The notes under the pieces were generated by a model that saw nothing but the letters and a program-made list of their open reading frames with translations, did no database searches and had not been told where the DNA came from. Of a stretch of 5,624 nucleotides of DNA, positions 1 through 5,624 are shown in pieces. The stretch lies in the NCBI GenBank assembly GCA_945867245.1, contig CAMBHQ010000068.1:1-5624 (forward strand). Reading direction: 5' to 3'. A program made the translations under genes and the position numbers. The DNA is from an uncultured Porphyromonas sp. (GTDB taxonomy: Bacteria > Bacteroidota > Bacteroidia > Bacteroidales > Porphyromonadaceae). How positions within the stretch are numbered: the first letter of the stretch is position 1; each line of letters starts with the position of its first letter.

Positions 1-485
1 TGAGCTCTTATTCCCTCTATAAACACTCGCTTTTGCACCTCTGTTAAGGCGTTGAAATTCGGCTCATCATAATTTCCCAAGATTGCATCAAGAAGAGGAT
101 AGATTTCTTCTTCCACCTCGTAAGGAATAACAGTGAAATTAGAATTGCCATTCAGCATTGCCGAGATATTGGACTTTGCTCTATTATAAAATATGTATAC
201 GGGAATGCCATGTGCCTCCGCGTAAGCCAACTCGTAGCCAACACCGAGAGAGGGACAGGTACATTCCGCTATCAGCAGGTCGCATGACTTGAGCCATGCA
301 GTATCACGCTCGTAAATACGAGTATCTATCGCACGAGTTTGTGCCTTTAAACTCATATTAGACTTACCTATATGTTCAGTAAGTACAATATCCGTCTTCT
401 TGATATAGTCGATGATACGCTTATACAAAGCCGCATCAACTCTGCCTCCACGAATGGAAGCAGCAAAATACACTTTATTATTCAT
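1..485 (-). CDS. DNPH1-like 2'-deoxynucleoside 5'-phosphate N-hydrolase (nucleoside 2-deoxyribosyltransferase family), partial at left edge
   Basis: The frame is open from the ATG at 485-483 to the window edge: 161 codons without a stop, so the C-terminus is missing. The N-terminus contains YFAASIRGGR (residues 6-15), then LTEHIG (35-40), RDTAWL (60-65), CDLLIAE (68-74), PSLGVGYE (78-85) and ISAML (107-111). This is the order seen in human DNPH1/rat Rcl, which hydrolyse the N-glycosidic bond of deoxynucleoside 5'-monophosphates. By family knowledge Tyr6, Asp61 and Glu85 map to active-site positions, Ser79 to phosphate binding, and Ser108 to the serine supplied by the partner subunit. All are present, so an active soluble dimer is expected. 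The start overlaps the stop of the glycosylase-like gene by 8 bases, which suggests translational coupling. The fold core should end near residue 140, yet coding continues (NALTEVQKRVF...) beyond the edge, so there is an extension or a second domain. A true base-exchanging deoxyribosyltransferase or a nucleotide-depleting effector are alternatives. Family call is strong; substrate is inferred. Confidence 0.88.
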   Translation of the reverse strand, partial: MNNKVYFAASIRGGRVDAALYKRIIDYIKKTDIVLTEHIGKSNMSLKAQTRAIDTRIYERDTAWLKSCDLLIAECTCPSLGVGYELAYAEAHGIPVYIFYNRAKSNISAMLNGNSNFTVIPYEVEEEIYPLLDAILGNYDEPNFNALTEVQKRVFIEGIRA

Positions 486-1266
486 CAGTTACTTCTTTTA
501 TCATGACACAATCTTGCCAACTTCTCATCTCTGTTTGCATAATCTCAACGACATCTTTCAATGGCTTAACGACGTTCTTCTTGTTTGTGATTTCAGCAAG
601 TCCATGTAAGAATATAAACATTGAAATAAATTTATTGCTTACTTCCCACTGTCCAGATGGATGTGGCACACATACAGTAGGTATTTGATTAATGCGCCCC
701 ACTTGTGATTTCACATTGCTGTACACAGTTGAATACTCTACTTTCCCATTATTTCCTATTGCTTTCTCTATTTGTCGGAAAGCATTGATACCTAACAATA
801 CAATGCGCTTGGGCTGTAGTATCTCTATTAGCTCCAACGTACTTTGTAACCCCACTTGCATTAATTCTTTTTTGAGGTCATTATTGCCATTCTTAGATTC
901 AAAGGGAGATAGATTAGTCCAAACAACCTTTTTATCATCATCGATACTTTCTGGATGACAAAAGTTATCATGGCCCAAAAAGAAACGTGCTCTCTGATTG
1001 AAATTCCAACAGATTTTTCCCTCAGCGTCAAACCTATCGCCCCAGGAAGGATTGCCTTGAGTATACTCTTCTACACTCTTTTCTTGCGCACCAGAACCCG
1101 CATTTCCTTTCGGATTGATTCCGATGACCATTAAATCTACTGCCTGATCGATGTCCTTTAATGGCGACTGGGTGTAATATGGAGTTTTATACTTCACCGA
1201 TAACTCATTAAACTTAGGCACATATTTATCTGCCCATTCGGTGATTTGTTCGTGAATAGATTTCAT
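478..1266 (-). CDS. Uracil-DNA glycosylase superfamily-like protein
   Basis: This 262-residue protein shows a degenerate but recognisable UDG-superfamily layout. A hydrophobic strand runs into VIGINPKGNAG (47-57), which resembles motif A of the SMUG1/MUG/family-6 branch (G-x-N-P-G), with Asn51 where SMUG1-type enzymes carry their catalytic Asn. Next come VVWTNLSPF (114-122), a strand RIVLLGINA (154-162) and PHPSGQW (201-207), which resembles motif B (H-P-S-P/G). Established members flip a damaged or modified base out of DNA and cut the glycosidic bond. Which base this one recognises cannot be read from sequence. The insert between motif A and the WTNLSPF strand (about 58-113), rich in charged and aromatic residues, is unlike compact UDGs and may set specificity. 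I see no Fe-S cysteine set, so family 4/5 is unlikely. The ATG lies 11 bases after the WYL gene stop, with no clear Shine-Dalgarno; the end overlaps the DNPH1-like gene. Codons are AT-rich like its neighbours. A non-catalytic homologue remains possible. Confidence 0.7.
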   Translation of the reverse strand: MKSIHEQITEWADKYVPKFNELSVKYKTPYYTQSPLKDIDQAVDLMVIGINPKGNAGSGAQEKSVEEYTQGNPSWGDRFDAEGKICWNFNQRARFFLGHDNFCHPESIDDDKKVVWTNLSPFESKNGNNDLKKELMQVGLQSTLELIEILQPKRIVLLGINAFRQIEKAIGNNGKVEYSTVYSNVKSQVGRINQIPTVCVPHPSGQWEVSNKFISMFIFLHGLAEITNKKNVVKPLKDVVEIMQTEMRSWQDCVMIKEVTDE

Positions 1267-1277
1267 GTTCTATATAT

Positions 1278-2180
1278 TTATGGGTTATACTTAGCATACA
1301 TCAATGCTATTCTAGTAGAAAGTTCTTTCCTGAGCCATTTCGGAGACATTACCTCCACTTCAGAAGCAAAAGAGAGAATTGTCTGTTGAAAGTCGAAAGT
1401 AGGACATAAATAGTACTCAAATATGTAATATCCATCTGACAATCCCTTTTCCACTTGACTATGATGTAAAGGTAACGAACGCAGATAGTGTGCATGCCAT
1501 TTAGACACTTTCAAGACAACTTTTTCTTCTGAAGTTTCATCCCCTATAATAATCCCATAGGCTTTGGAAAAATATTCGCTGGCTGAGAATGAAGTCGGCA
1601 ATTTAAACGCCCTATCTTCCTTTGCCATCTCTAATATTCTATCAAATGCATAAACAATAAGCCTGTCTGCTTGTACATGCCTTCCAAGCAAATACCATCT
1701 TTGCTTGAATTGCTTGATACAGTATGGCTCCACCACAACTATTTTCTCCGTTTCTTGCCAAAAAGCCTTATACTTTAATCTCAAGGTTTTACCTTCCTTC
1801 ATTGCTGAAATAGTCGTCGGCAAAAAATCTTTTGATGGAGCAGCCTCCAATAGTATTCGTTCATGAAGAGAAAGGCTACTCATCATCAAATTTCCAAGCG
1901 AAAAAGTATCTATCAACCAGCCGTAGAAAGGATTGTTATCGACGCCATACAAAGTACTAATATAATATTTGTATTCCCCTTTACCTTCGTTCTCAATGTT
2001 GATGGCAAACAAATCCTCAATGGCAATACGCCACTTGTGAAAAGTACGTATTGAAAGTTCGACACCTCCACTGATTTCATCATTGAGCCACAAATCATTC
2101 AAATCTTTGAAGGTCAATTTCCCATTCCGGCGAAGGGTATCCACCAGCCAGATATATTTTCTGATTTGATTAACAGCCAT
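1278..2180 (-). CDS. WYL-domain transcriptional regulator (HTH-WYL-C-terminal extension)
   Basis: This 300-residue protein begins with a winged-helix-like DNA-binding region (about 3-75). It contains YIWLVDTLRRNGKLTF followed by IRTFHKWRIAIEDLF, the pattern common in Bacteroidales WYL regulators. A middle WYL domain spans roughly 115-190, with the signature QRWYLLGRH (160-168) and the strand YAFDRI (177-182). The C-terminal part (about 215-295) fits the WCX dimerisation/extension module. WYL domains are known or proposed ligand sensors, often for nucleic acids or nucleotides; proteins of this architecture (BrxR and CapW type) repress anti-phage loci. The gene is first in a tight three-gene operon, so it probably controls the glycosylase-like and nucleotide-hydrolase-like genes and itself. 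The chosen ATG has an AGAGG-type stretch about 8 bases upstream and an upstream TATCTTTG element. Repressor versus activator cannot be decided from the sequence. Confidence 0.9.
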   Translation of the reverse strand: MAVNQIRKYIWLVDTLRRNGKLTFKDLNDLWLNDEISGGVELSIRTFHKWRIAIEDLFAINIENEGKGEYKYYISTLYGVDNNPFYGWLIDTFSLGNLMMSSLSLHERILLEAAPSKDFLPTTISAMKEGKTLRLKYKAFWQETEKIVVVEPYCIKQFKQRWYLLGRHVQADRLIVYAFDRILEMAKEDRAFKLPTSFSASEYFSKAYGIIIGDETSEEKVVLKVSKWHAHYLRSLPLHHSQVEKGLSDGYYIFEYYLCPTFDFQQTILSFASEVEVMSPKWLRKELSTRIALMYAKYNP

Positions 2181-2193
2181 ATCCTTTTCCTCT
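2181..2193 (-). promoter_or_regulatory. Shine-Dalgarno-like site of the WYL gene
   Basis: On the minus strand the 13 bases before the ATG read AGAGGAAAAGGAT. GAGG lies about 8 bases from the start codon, which supports the ATG at 2180. The two downstream genes lack an equivalent and appear to depend on reinitiation or coupling. Confidence 0.5.
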
Positions 2194-2203
2194 ACGTTTC
2201 TTG

Positions 2204-2211
2204 CAAAGATA
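2204..2211 (-). promoter_or_regulatory. Putative Bacteroidota -7 promoter element of the WYL operon
   Basis: The minus strand reads TATCTTTG, an exact match to the Bacteroidota -7 consensus TAnnTTTG. It ends 23 bases before the WYL gene ATG, so the leader would be short. No clean TTTG-type -33 element lies at the usual distance, so the promoter may be weak or need help. Confidence 0.55.
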
Positions 2212-2219
2212 CAAAAAGT

Positions 2220-2240
2220 CTATATCTTTTAGATGCATAG
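2220..2240. promoter_or_regulatory. Imperfect inverted repeat, possible operator
   Basis: The plus strand reads CTAT-ATCT-TTT-AGAT-GC-ATAG, two 8-base arms that pair with a 2-base interruption. It sits just upstream of the TATCTTTG element, where a -33 box would fall, a plausible place for an autoregulating WYL dimer. The repeat is short and AT-rich, so chance is a real alternative. Confidence 0.25.
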
Positions 2241-2305
2241 GTTTCTTTTTCCGACTGTGTATTAATCTGATATGACCCAGACTATTCCATTCTCTCTTCT
2301 TTGTG

Positions 2306-2690
2306 TCATTGGGCTTGCATCAACTTTTCCATAACCCTTGCAATCTTGCTATCCGTGATTTGAGCATGGATTTGCATGCTAGCAATGGAGGCGTGTCCCA
2401 TCATCTTGGCGATGCTTTCTATCGGAATACCTACCTCCAAAGTCAGCGTGCCGAAACTGTGGCGACCAACGTGTGCCGAAAGGGGAATGGATATACCAGC
2501 CCTAAGTTGCAGAGCTTTGAGTTGGACGAGGCAAGTAGAATAGGCTATGGGAGCAAAGAGCGGCACTACGTTCATCAGACTGATACCGCTCTATCAAACG
2601 AAGCGCTTCGGATAGGAGTTTCACACGGCAAAGGGTATTTCCTTCCCGATACGCCAAACGGCAGACTTTCTTCACAGCTAATGCCATCTT
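2306..2690 (-). pseudogene. Decayed tyrosine recombinase (integrase) remnant
   Basis: Two minus-strand frames together encode parts of one Bacteroidales-type phage integrase. The upstream frame (from about 2687) gives KKVCRLAYREG, like the end of a core-binding domain, then directly VKLLSEALRLIERY, which belongs well inside the catalytic domain. The first catalytic arginine region between them is missing, an apparent internal deletion. Near 2575-2583 the match moves to another frame: VPLFAPIAYS, LKALQLRAGI, SAHVGRHSFGT (the H-x-x-R motif), MMGHASI (the second conserved His/GH motif) and SMQIHAQIT, ending in TGA at 2306. Family members have Tyr in the last motif (typically TQIYAKIT); here the codon at 2366-2368 is CAT (His), one transition from TAT, so the nucleophile is lost. 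An in-frame TAG lies just before the upstream ATG. With deletion, frameshift and lost Tyr, it cannot be active. It probably marks an old integration event that may have delivered the AT-rich operon downstream. Confidence 0.85.
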
Positions 2691-2737
2691 ATTCTACTTA
2701 TCGTTAATCCTCGCCCTAATACCCTTTACTCGAATAG

Positions 2738-2802
2738 TTGCAGTACTAAAATCTTCAGATTGCAGTAGTAGTTTCTCCAGATTGCAGTACTGCAATCTTC
2801 AG
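2738..2802. repeat. Imperfect 44-base-period direct repeat with 20-base palindrome
   Basis: TTGCAGTACT occurs at 2738-2747 and 2782-2791. AATCTTCAG occurs at 2750-2758 and 2794-2802. Both pairs are offset by exactly 44 bases, and the first 21 bases of the two copies differ at only two positions. A further AGATTGCAGTA lies at 2758-2768. The second copy includes a perfect palindrome, AGATTGCAGTACTGCAATCT (2779-2798). It is immediately upstream of the recombinase remnant and downstream of the purA terminator. It could be recombinase arm or core binding sites, an attachment-site remnant, or a dispersed intergenic repeat. No gene is convincing across 2691-2840. Confidence 0.7.
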
Positions 2803-2840
2803 CTTTTACTACTGAAACTTTTATCGGTCTCTATAAACAC

Positions 2841-2890
2841 AAAAGTGCGAGCTGTACCAAGCCCAAGGGGCTAGTACAGCTCGCGCTTTT
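2841..2890 (-). terminator. Strong intrinsic terminator after purA (probably bidirectional)
   Basis: Arms 2847-2857 and 2874-2884 are perfectly complementary over 11 bases (GCGAGCTGTAC / GTACAGCTCGC). An inner 5-base stem (2860-2864 with 2868-2872) caps it with a 3-base loop. Outside, AAAAG (2841-2845) pairs with CTTTT (2886-2890) across a G-T wobble. Read on the minus strand it starts about 22 bases after the purA stop and ends in a short T run (CTTTTG). The plus strand also ends in a T run, so it can stop transcription both ways. It separates purA from the accessory segment. Confidence 0.88.
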
Positions 2891-2911
2891 TACTTCGGTA
2901 TTAGTCAGTCT

Positions 2912-4186
2912 TTAGAGCGCTGTGCGCATGATGGTCTGCTCTCGGTCGGGGCCGACAGAGATATAGGCTATCTCTACGCCTAGCTCCTGCTCTACGAAGG
3001 TAATGTATTCACGCAGGGCCTCGGGCATATCAGCTTCGCTACGTAGCACACTGGTATCTGTCTGCCATCCACGGAAGCTCTTGTAGACGGGCTTATAACT
3101 GTCATTGAGTTCGAAGGGGAAGTCCGTACTTACCACGCCATTATGCTCGTAACCTACGCACACCTTAATCTCCTCGAAGGTATCCATGACATCACTCTTC
3201 ATCATAATGAGCTTCGTGACGCCATTGAGCATTACGGTATAACGCAGTGCCACGAGGTCTAGCCAGCCACAGCGACGCTTGCGACCCGTTACAGAGCCGA
3301 ACTCATGCCCTAGGCGACAAAGTGCCTCGCCAGTCTCGTCAAATAGCTCCGTTGGGAACGGACCAGCACCTACACGTGTGCAGTAAGCCTTGAAGATACC
3401 ATATACCTCGCCAATCGAACGTGGCGCAACACCTAGCCCCGTACAGCAGCCAGCACACACAGTATTACTACTAGTTACGAAAGGATACGAGCCAAAGTCT
3501 ATATCTAGTAGCGAGCCCTGAGCACCCTCTGCTAGTACACGCTTGCCCTCGCATAGCTGGCGGTTGATGAGCTGTTCGCTATCTACGAAAGTAAAGGCTC
3601 GTAATGCCTCTACGGCCTGTAGCCACTGCGCCTCGAGCTCTTCTAATCCTGTTACTGGATAGCCCATACCCGCAAGTATCTGTAGGTGGCGCGCCTTGGC
3701 TGCCTGATATTTGGCTTGGAAGTCCTGCTCTATATCCCCGACACGCAGGCCATAGCGACCGACCTTATCAGTATAAGTAGGACCTATACCCTTACCTGTA
3801 GTGCCGACCTTGGCATCCCCCTTGGCGGCTTCGTTGGCAGCATCCAGCAGACGATGAGTAGGCAGTATGAGGTGCGCCTTGCGCGATATAACCAAACGCT
3901 CGGTGAGGTTGTGGCCACTCTTGGCTAACTGTGTAGCCTCGTCTACGAAGAGGATAGGGTCTAGCACTACACCATTACCAATGACGTTGAGCTTATTACC
4001 CTGGAAGATACCTGAGGGAATAGAGCGCAGTACATACTTCTCACCACCGAACTCTAGGGTATGCCCAGCATTAGGTCCACCCTGAAAGCGTGCTATCGTA
4101 TCATACTTAGGCGTCAGGACGTCTACTATCTTTCCCTTGCCTTCATCTCCCCATTGTAGGCCGAGGAGTACATCAACCTTTTCCAT
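2912..4186 (-). CDS. purA: Adenylosuccinate synthase
   Basis: This 424-residue enzyme joins IMP and aspartate using GTP to give adenylosuccinate, the first committed step from IMP to AMP, in the cytoplasm. The sequence shows the whole family set. LGLQWGDEGKGK (8-19) carries the GTP loop and catalytic Asp14. GGPNAGHT (36-43) carries catalytic His42. NGVVLDP (71-77) and TTGKGIGPTY (129-138) follow. Then come VLAEGAQG, the IMP-binding stretch DIDFGSYPFVTSSNT, FKAYCTRVGAGPFPTE, the aspartate/IMP loop VTGRKRRCGW, KSDVMD of the guanine-binding region, and the C-terminal ISVGPDREQT. Length and start are normal for bacterial PurA, with the ATG directly before the first strand. It starts 21 bases after the DUF2721-protein stop, without an obvious promoter in the gap, so co-transcription is likely. 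It ends at a strong hairpin terminator. GC-rich codons match its upstream neighbour and differ from the operon at 1-2180. No active-site defect seen. Confidence 0.98.
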   Translation of the reverse strand: MEKVDVLLGLQWGDEGKGKIVDVLTPKYDTIARFQGGPNAGHTLEFGGEKYVLRSIPSGIFQGNKLNVIGNGVVLDPILFVDEATQLAKSGHNLTERLVISRKAHLILPTHRLLDAANEAAKGDAKVGTTGKGIGPTYTDKVGRYGLRVGDIEQDFQAKYQAAKARHLQILAGMGYPVTGLEELEAQWLQAVEALRAFTFVDSEQLINRQLCEGKRVLAEGAQGSLLDIDFGSYPFVTSSNTVCAGCCTGLGVAPRSIGEVYGIFKAYCTRVGAGPFPTELFDETGEALCRLGHEFGSVTGRKRRCGWLDLVALRYTVMLNGVTKLIMMKSDVMDTFEEIKVCVGYEHNGVVSTDFPFELNDSYKPVYKSFRGWQTDTSVLRSEADMPEALREYITFVEQELGVEIAYISVGPDREQTIMRTAL

Positions 4187-4207
4187 ATTATTTCTGCTAT
4201 AGTTGTA

Positions 4208-5624
4208 TTACTTATTCTCGCCGAGACGCTCTAGCTGGCGTTGCTGGTAACGGATCTTGCGCTCCTCCTGTACTGCAGGCTCTGCGCTTGCATCCTGCTT
4301 AGCCTTACGATTAGCGAAAATCTTACGCTCGGGCTTCGGCTCGGCAGTGGCTACTGGCTGAGCCACCTGCTGTGGCTCGGGCTTAGCTACAGAGACAGGC
4401 GCAGATACTACCTGCGGAGCCTCTACTTGTGGCTTAGCCGTAGGGGCCGGCTGTGGCTCTACACGTGGTGCTACAGGCTCAGACTTTACCTCCTGACGTG
4501 GCTCTACATGCACTGTTACAGGCTGAGTTTTCTCCTCCTGCTTTGGGCTTTGCTGAGGAACAGCTACTGCGGGCTTAGGCTCGGGACGTTCGCTCTGACG
4601 GGGTGTAGCATCTGCGGGGCGTGGCTCGGGCTTAGTATCCCGGCGTGGACTCTGTACTGTGGGTAGGCTCTGTGGCTGCTCCGTCTGTACTGGCGCTTCG
4701 TTAGCCGGAGCCTCTGCTGGCTTATTATGCGTAAAGCGGCGTGGCTGTGGGCGCTCGGCTTCGGCTTCTACCACAGGCTTAGACTCTTCTTGGCGTGGCT
4801 TCTGCTCGCTCTGTGGCTTCGGAGTTGCCTTGCGGATAGGTCGTGCCGATACTACGGGCGCAGGCTGCTCGTTGTGGCTGGTCGTGTCCTCGGCTACTGC
4901 TTCTTCTGCCTGCTTGCGTTGTGGCTGTTCAGGACGTTCGCTGCGCTGTCCCTCCTGACGCTCTGCACGTGGCTGACGGGCTGGGCGTTCGGTCTGAGTA
5001 GTCTCTGTAGGACGAGCCTCGTTCTGTTCCTTACGGGCTGGCTTCTCATTGCGCTGGCTGTCGGCACGTTCGCTACGCTGTCCCTCCTGACGCTCGGCAC
5101 GTGGCTGACGTGCTGGGCGCTCGGCAGGCTCCTTCTGCTGTGCACGCTCAGGTTGAGCGTTACGTTCTGCGCGCTCACGTGCCTTCTGCTCCTCACGCTC
5201 CTGTTTCTCCTTACGTTGTTTCTCTTGGTTACGACGTGTATTCTGTTCACCGAGCGACTCCCCCTCACGGCGGTTGGCATTACGACGTAAAGAGTTACCG
5301 ACATAGGGGTCTTGCTCACGCTGACGGCGACGGATGTTCTGCAGGTGCATACCTATTGCATCTGTCGAAATCTGTATCTCCCAGATGCAGAGTGCTAGCG
5401 ATACGGCCAGCGATACCATACCAGCACCGAAGATGATCTCCCCGACGAAGTGCTGCCCGATAGAGAAGAAGAACATTGAGGTCAAGCAAAGCAATAGGCT
5501 TGCGGCCCCGAAGGTCTGCATAGCACGGATTAGGCGCAGACGCAGCACGAAGTTGCGTATCTGCCCTAGTGTCGTAGGGTCTTTGTCGGGATTCTCCTGA
5601 TAGCGCTCATTGAGCGTGCGTATT
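4208..5624 (-). CDS. DUF2721-domain membrane protein with long P/E/Q/R-rich tail, partial at right edge
   Basis: The frame stays open to the right edge, 25 codons plus one base beyond the first in-window start-like codon (GTG at 5548), so the true start lies outside. The visible upstream part, IRTLNERYQ...LGQIRNF, then LRLRLIRAM, two hydrophobic segments (about residues 11-31 and 35-57 counted from the GTG) and the strand WEIQIST match Bacteroidota DUF2721 proteins. These are small inner-membrane proteins of unknown function, usually with little beyond the second helix. Here about 370 further residues follow. They are low-complexity, first rich in R/E/Q (probably charged helix or coil), then rich in P/V/Q/E/K, and end in a basic patch (RKIRYQQRQLERLGENK). 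The tail is presumably cytoplasmic and disordered. It includes a duplicated 19-residue block (5067-5123 and 4935-4991). The gene lies 21 bases upstream of purA, in the same GC-rich DNA. Function is unknown; nothing in the tail has a recognisable fold. Confidence 0.85.
   Translation of the reverse strand, partial: IRTLNERYQENPDKDPTTLGQIRNFVLRLRLIRAMQTFGAASLLLCLTSMFFFSIGQHFVGEIIFGAGMVSLAVSLALCIWEIQISTDAIGMHLQNIRRRQREQDPYVGNSLRRNANRREGESLGEQNTRRNQEKQRKEKQEREEQKARERAERNAQPERAQQKEPAERPARQPRAERQEGQRSERADSQRNEKPARKEQNEARPTETTQTERPARQPRAERQEGQRSERPEQPQRKQAEEAVAEDTTSHNEQPAPVVSARPIRKATPKPQSEQKPRQEESKPVVEAEAERPQPRRFTHNKPAEAPANEAPVQTEQPQSLPTVQSPRRDTKPEPRPADATPRQSERPEPKPAVAVPQQSPKQEEKTQPVTVHVEPRQEVKSEPVAPRVEPQPAPTAKPQVEAPQVVSAPVSVAKPEPQQVAQPVATAEPKPERKIFANRKAKQDASAEPAVQEERKIRYQQRQLERLGENK
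4935..5123 (-). repeat. Duplicated 57-base coding block in the DUF2721 protein tail
   Basis: Copies at 4935-4991 and 5067-5123, offset by 132 bases (44 codons), both encode ERPARQPRAERQEGQRSER. By hand alignment the DNA copies differ at four positions and none changes an amino acid. The intervening 25 residues are of the same composition but not repeated. Confidence 0.85.

Larger units (their letters stand above)
2181..2305. other. Intergenic region between recombinase remnant and WYL operon
   Basis: This short AT-rich gap contains the operon promoter element, the possible operator and the ribosome site listed separately. From about 2241 to 2305 I see nothing supportable: no ORF, RNA gene or hairpin terminator. 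Read-through from the recombinase remnant into the operon is therefore not excluded. Confidence 0.5.

Noticed and set aside
412..958. Short plus-strand open frames in the left part
   Set aside because: They are shadows opposite the glycosylase-like and nucleotide-hydrolase-like genes, with no recognisable motifs.
2303..2707. A 134-codon plus-strand open frame
   Set aside because: It is antisense to the recombinase remnant, whose minus-strand translation shows clear family motifs.
2699..2780. A short minus-strand peptide frame through the repeats (ending IRARINDK)
   Set aside because: It is preceded by a stop, has no good start and consists mostly of repeat sequence; a gene cannot be supported.
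2738..2802. CRISPR array
   Set aside because: There are only two imperfect copies with a tiny conserved part, no regular spacers and no cas genes.
4208..5300. TonB-like protein, because of the membrane segment followed by a P/E/K-rich stretch
   Set aside because: There are two transmembrane segments of DUF2721 type and no TonB C-terminal domain at the end.
5546..5548. GTG as the start of the DUF2721 protein
   Set aside because: The frame continues upstream without a stop and the upstream residues match the DUF2721 domain, so the real start is beyond the window.
4241..5600. Several long plus-strand open frames opposite the DUF2721 protein
   Set aside because: They are the complement of a GC-rich, low-complexity coding region that lacks stops in several frames. 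Their Leu/Cys/Arg-rich translations resemble no family.

Overview
The window looks like a Bacteroidota chromosome, most likely a Porphyromonas-type member of the Bacteroidales. The evidence is a DUF2721 membrane protein with its family features, an upstream element of the Bacteroidota type (TAnnTTTG), a Bacteroidales-style WYL regulator and a tyrosine-recombinase remnant. The genus is an inference. All supported genes read on the minus strand, so transcription runs from right to left.

Right part (about 2841-5624), GC-rich housekeeping DNA. A DUF2721 membrane protein, cut by the right edge, carries a very long P/E/Q/R-rich tail. It is followed 21 bases later by purA (adenylosuccinate synthase), which ends at a strong hairpin terminator (2841-2890).

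Middle (about 2181-2840), a scar. It holds a cluster of short repeats with a 20-base perfect palindrome, and then a decayed tyrosine recombinase. The recombinase is frameshifted, apparently internally deleted, and has His in place of its catalytic Tyr. This looks like the trace of an old integration event next to purA.

Left part (1-2180), AT-richer accessory DNA with a compact operon: a WYL-domain transcriptional regulator, then 11 bases, then a uracil-DNA-glycosylase-superfamily protein, then an 8-base overlap into a DNPH1/nucleoside-2-deoxyribosyltransferase-type nucleotide hydrolase that runs off the left edge. The last gene keeps every family active-site position I can place.

The left operon is the most interesting content. 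It puts a free-nucleotide base-clipping enzyme and a DNA base-excising enzyme under one nucleic-acid-sensing type of regulator. In humans DNPH1 destroys 5-hydroxymethyl-dUMP, and SMUG1, a UDG-superfamily enzyme, removes 5-hydroxymethyluracil from DNA. My inference is that this is a modified-base surveillance or anti-phage cassette. The function is not proven by the sequence, and the operon may continue beyond the left edge.
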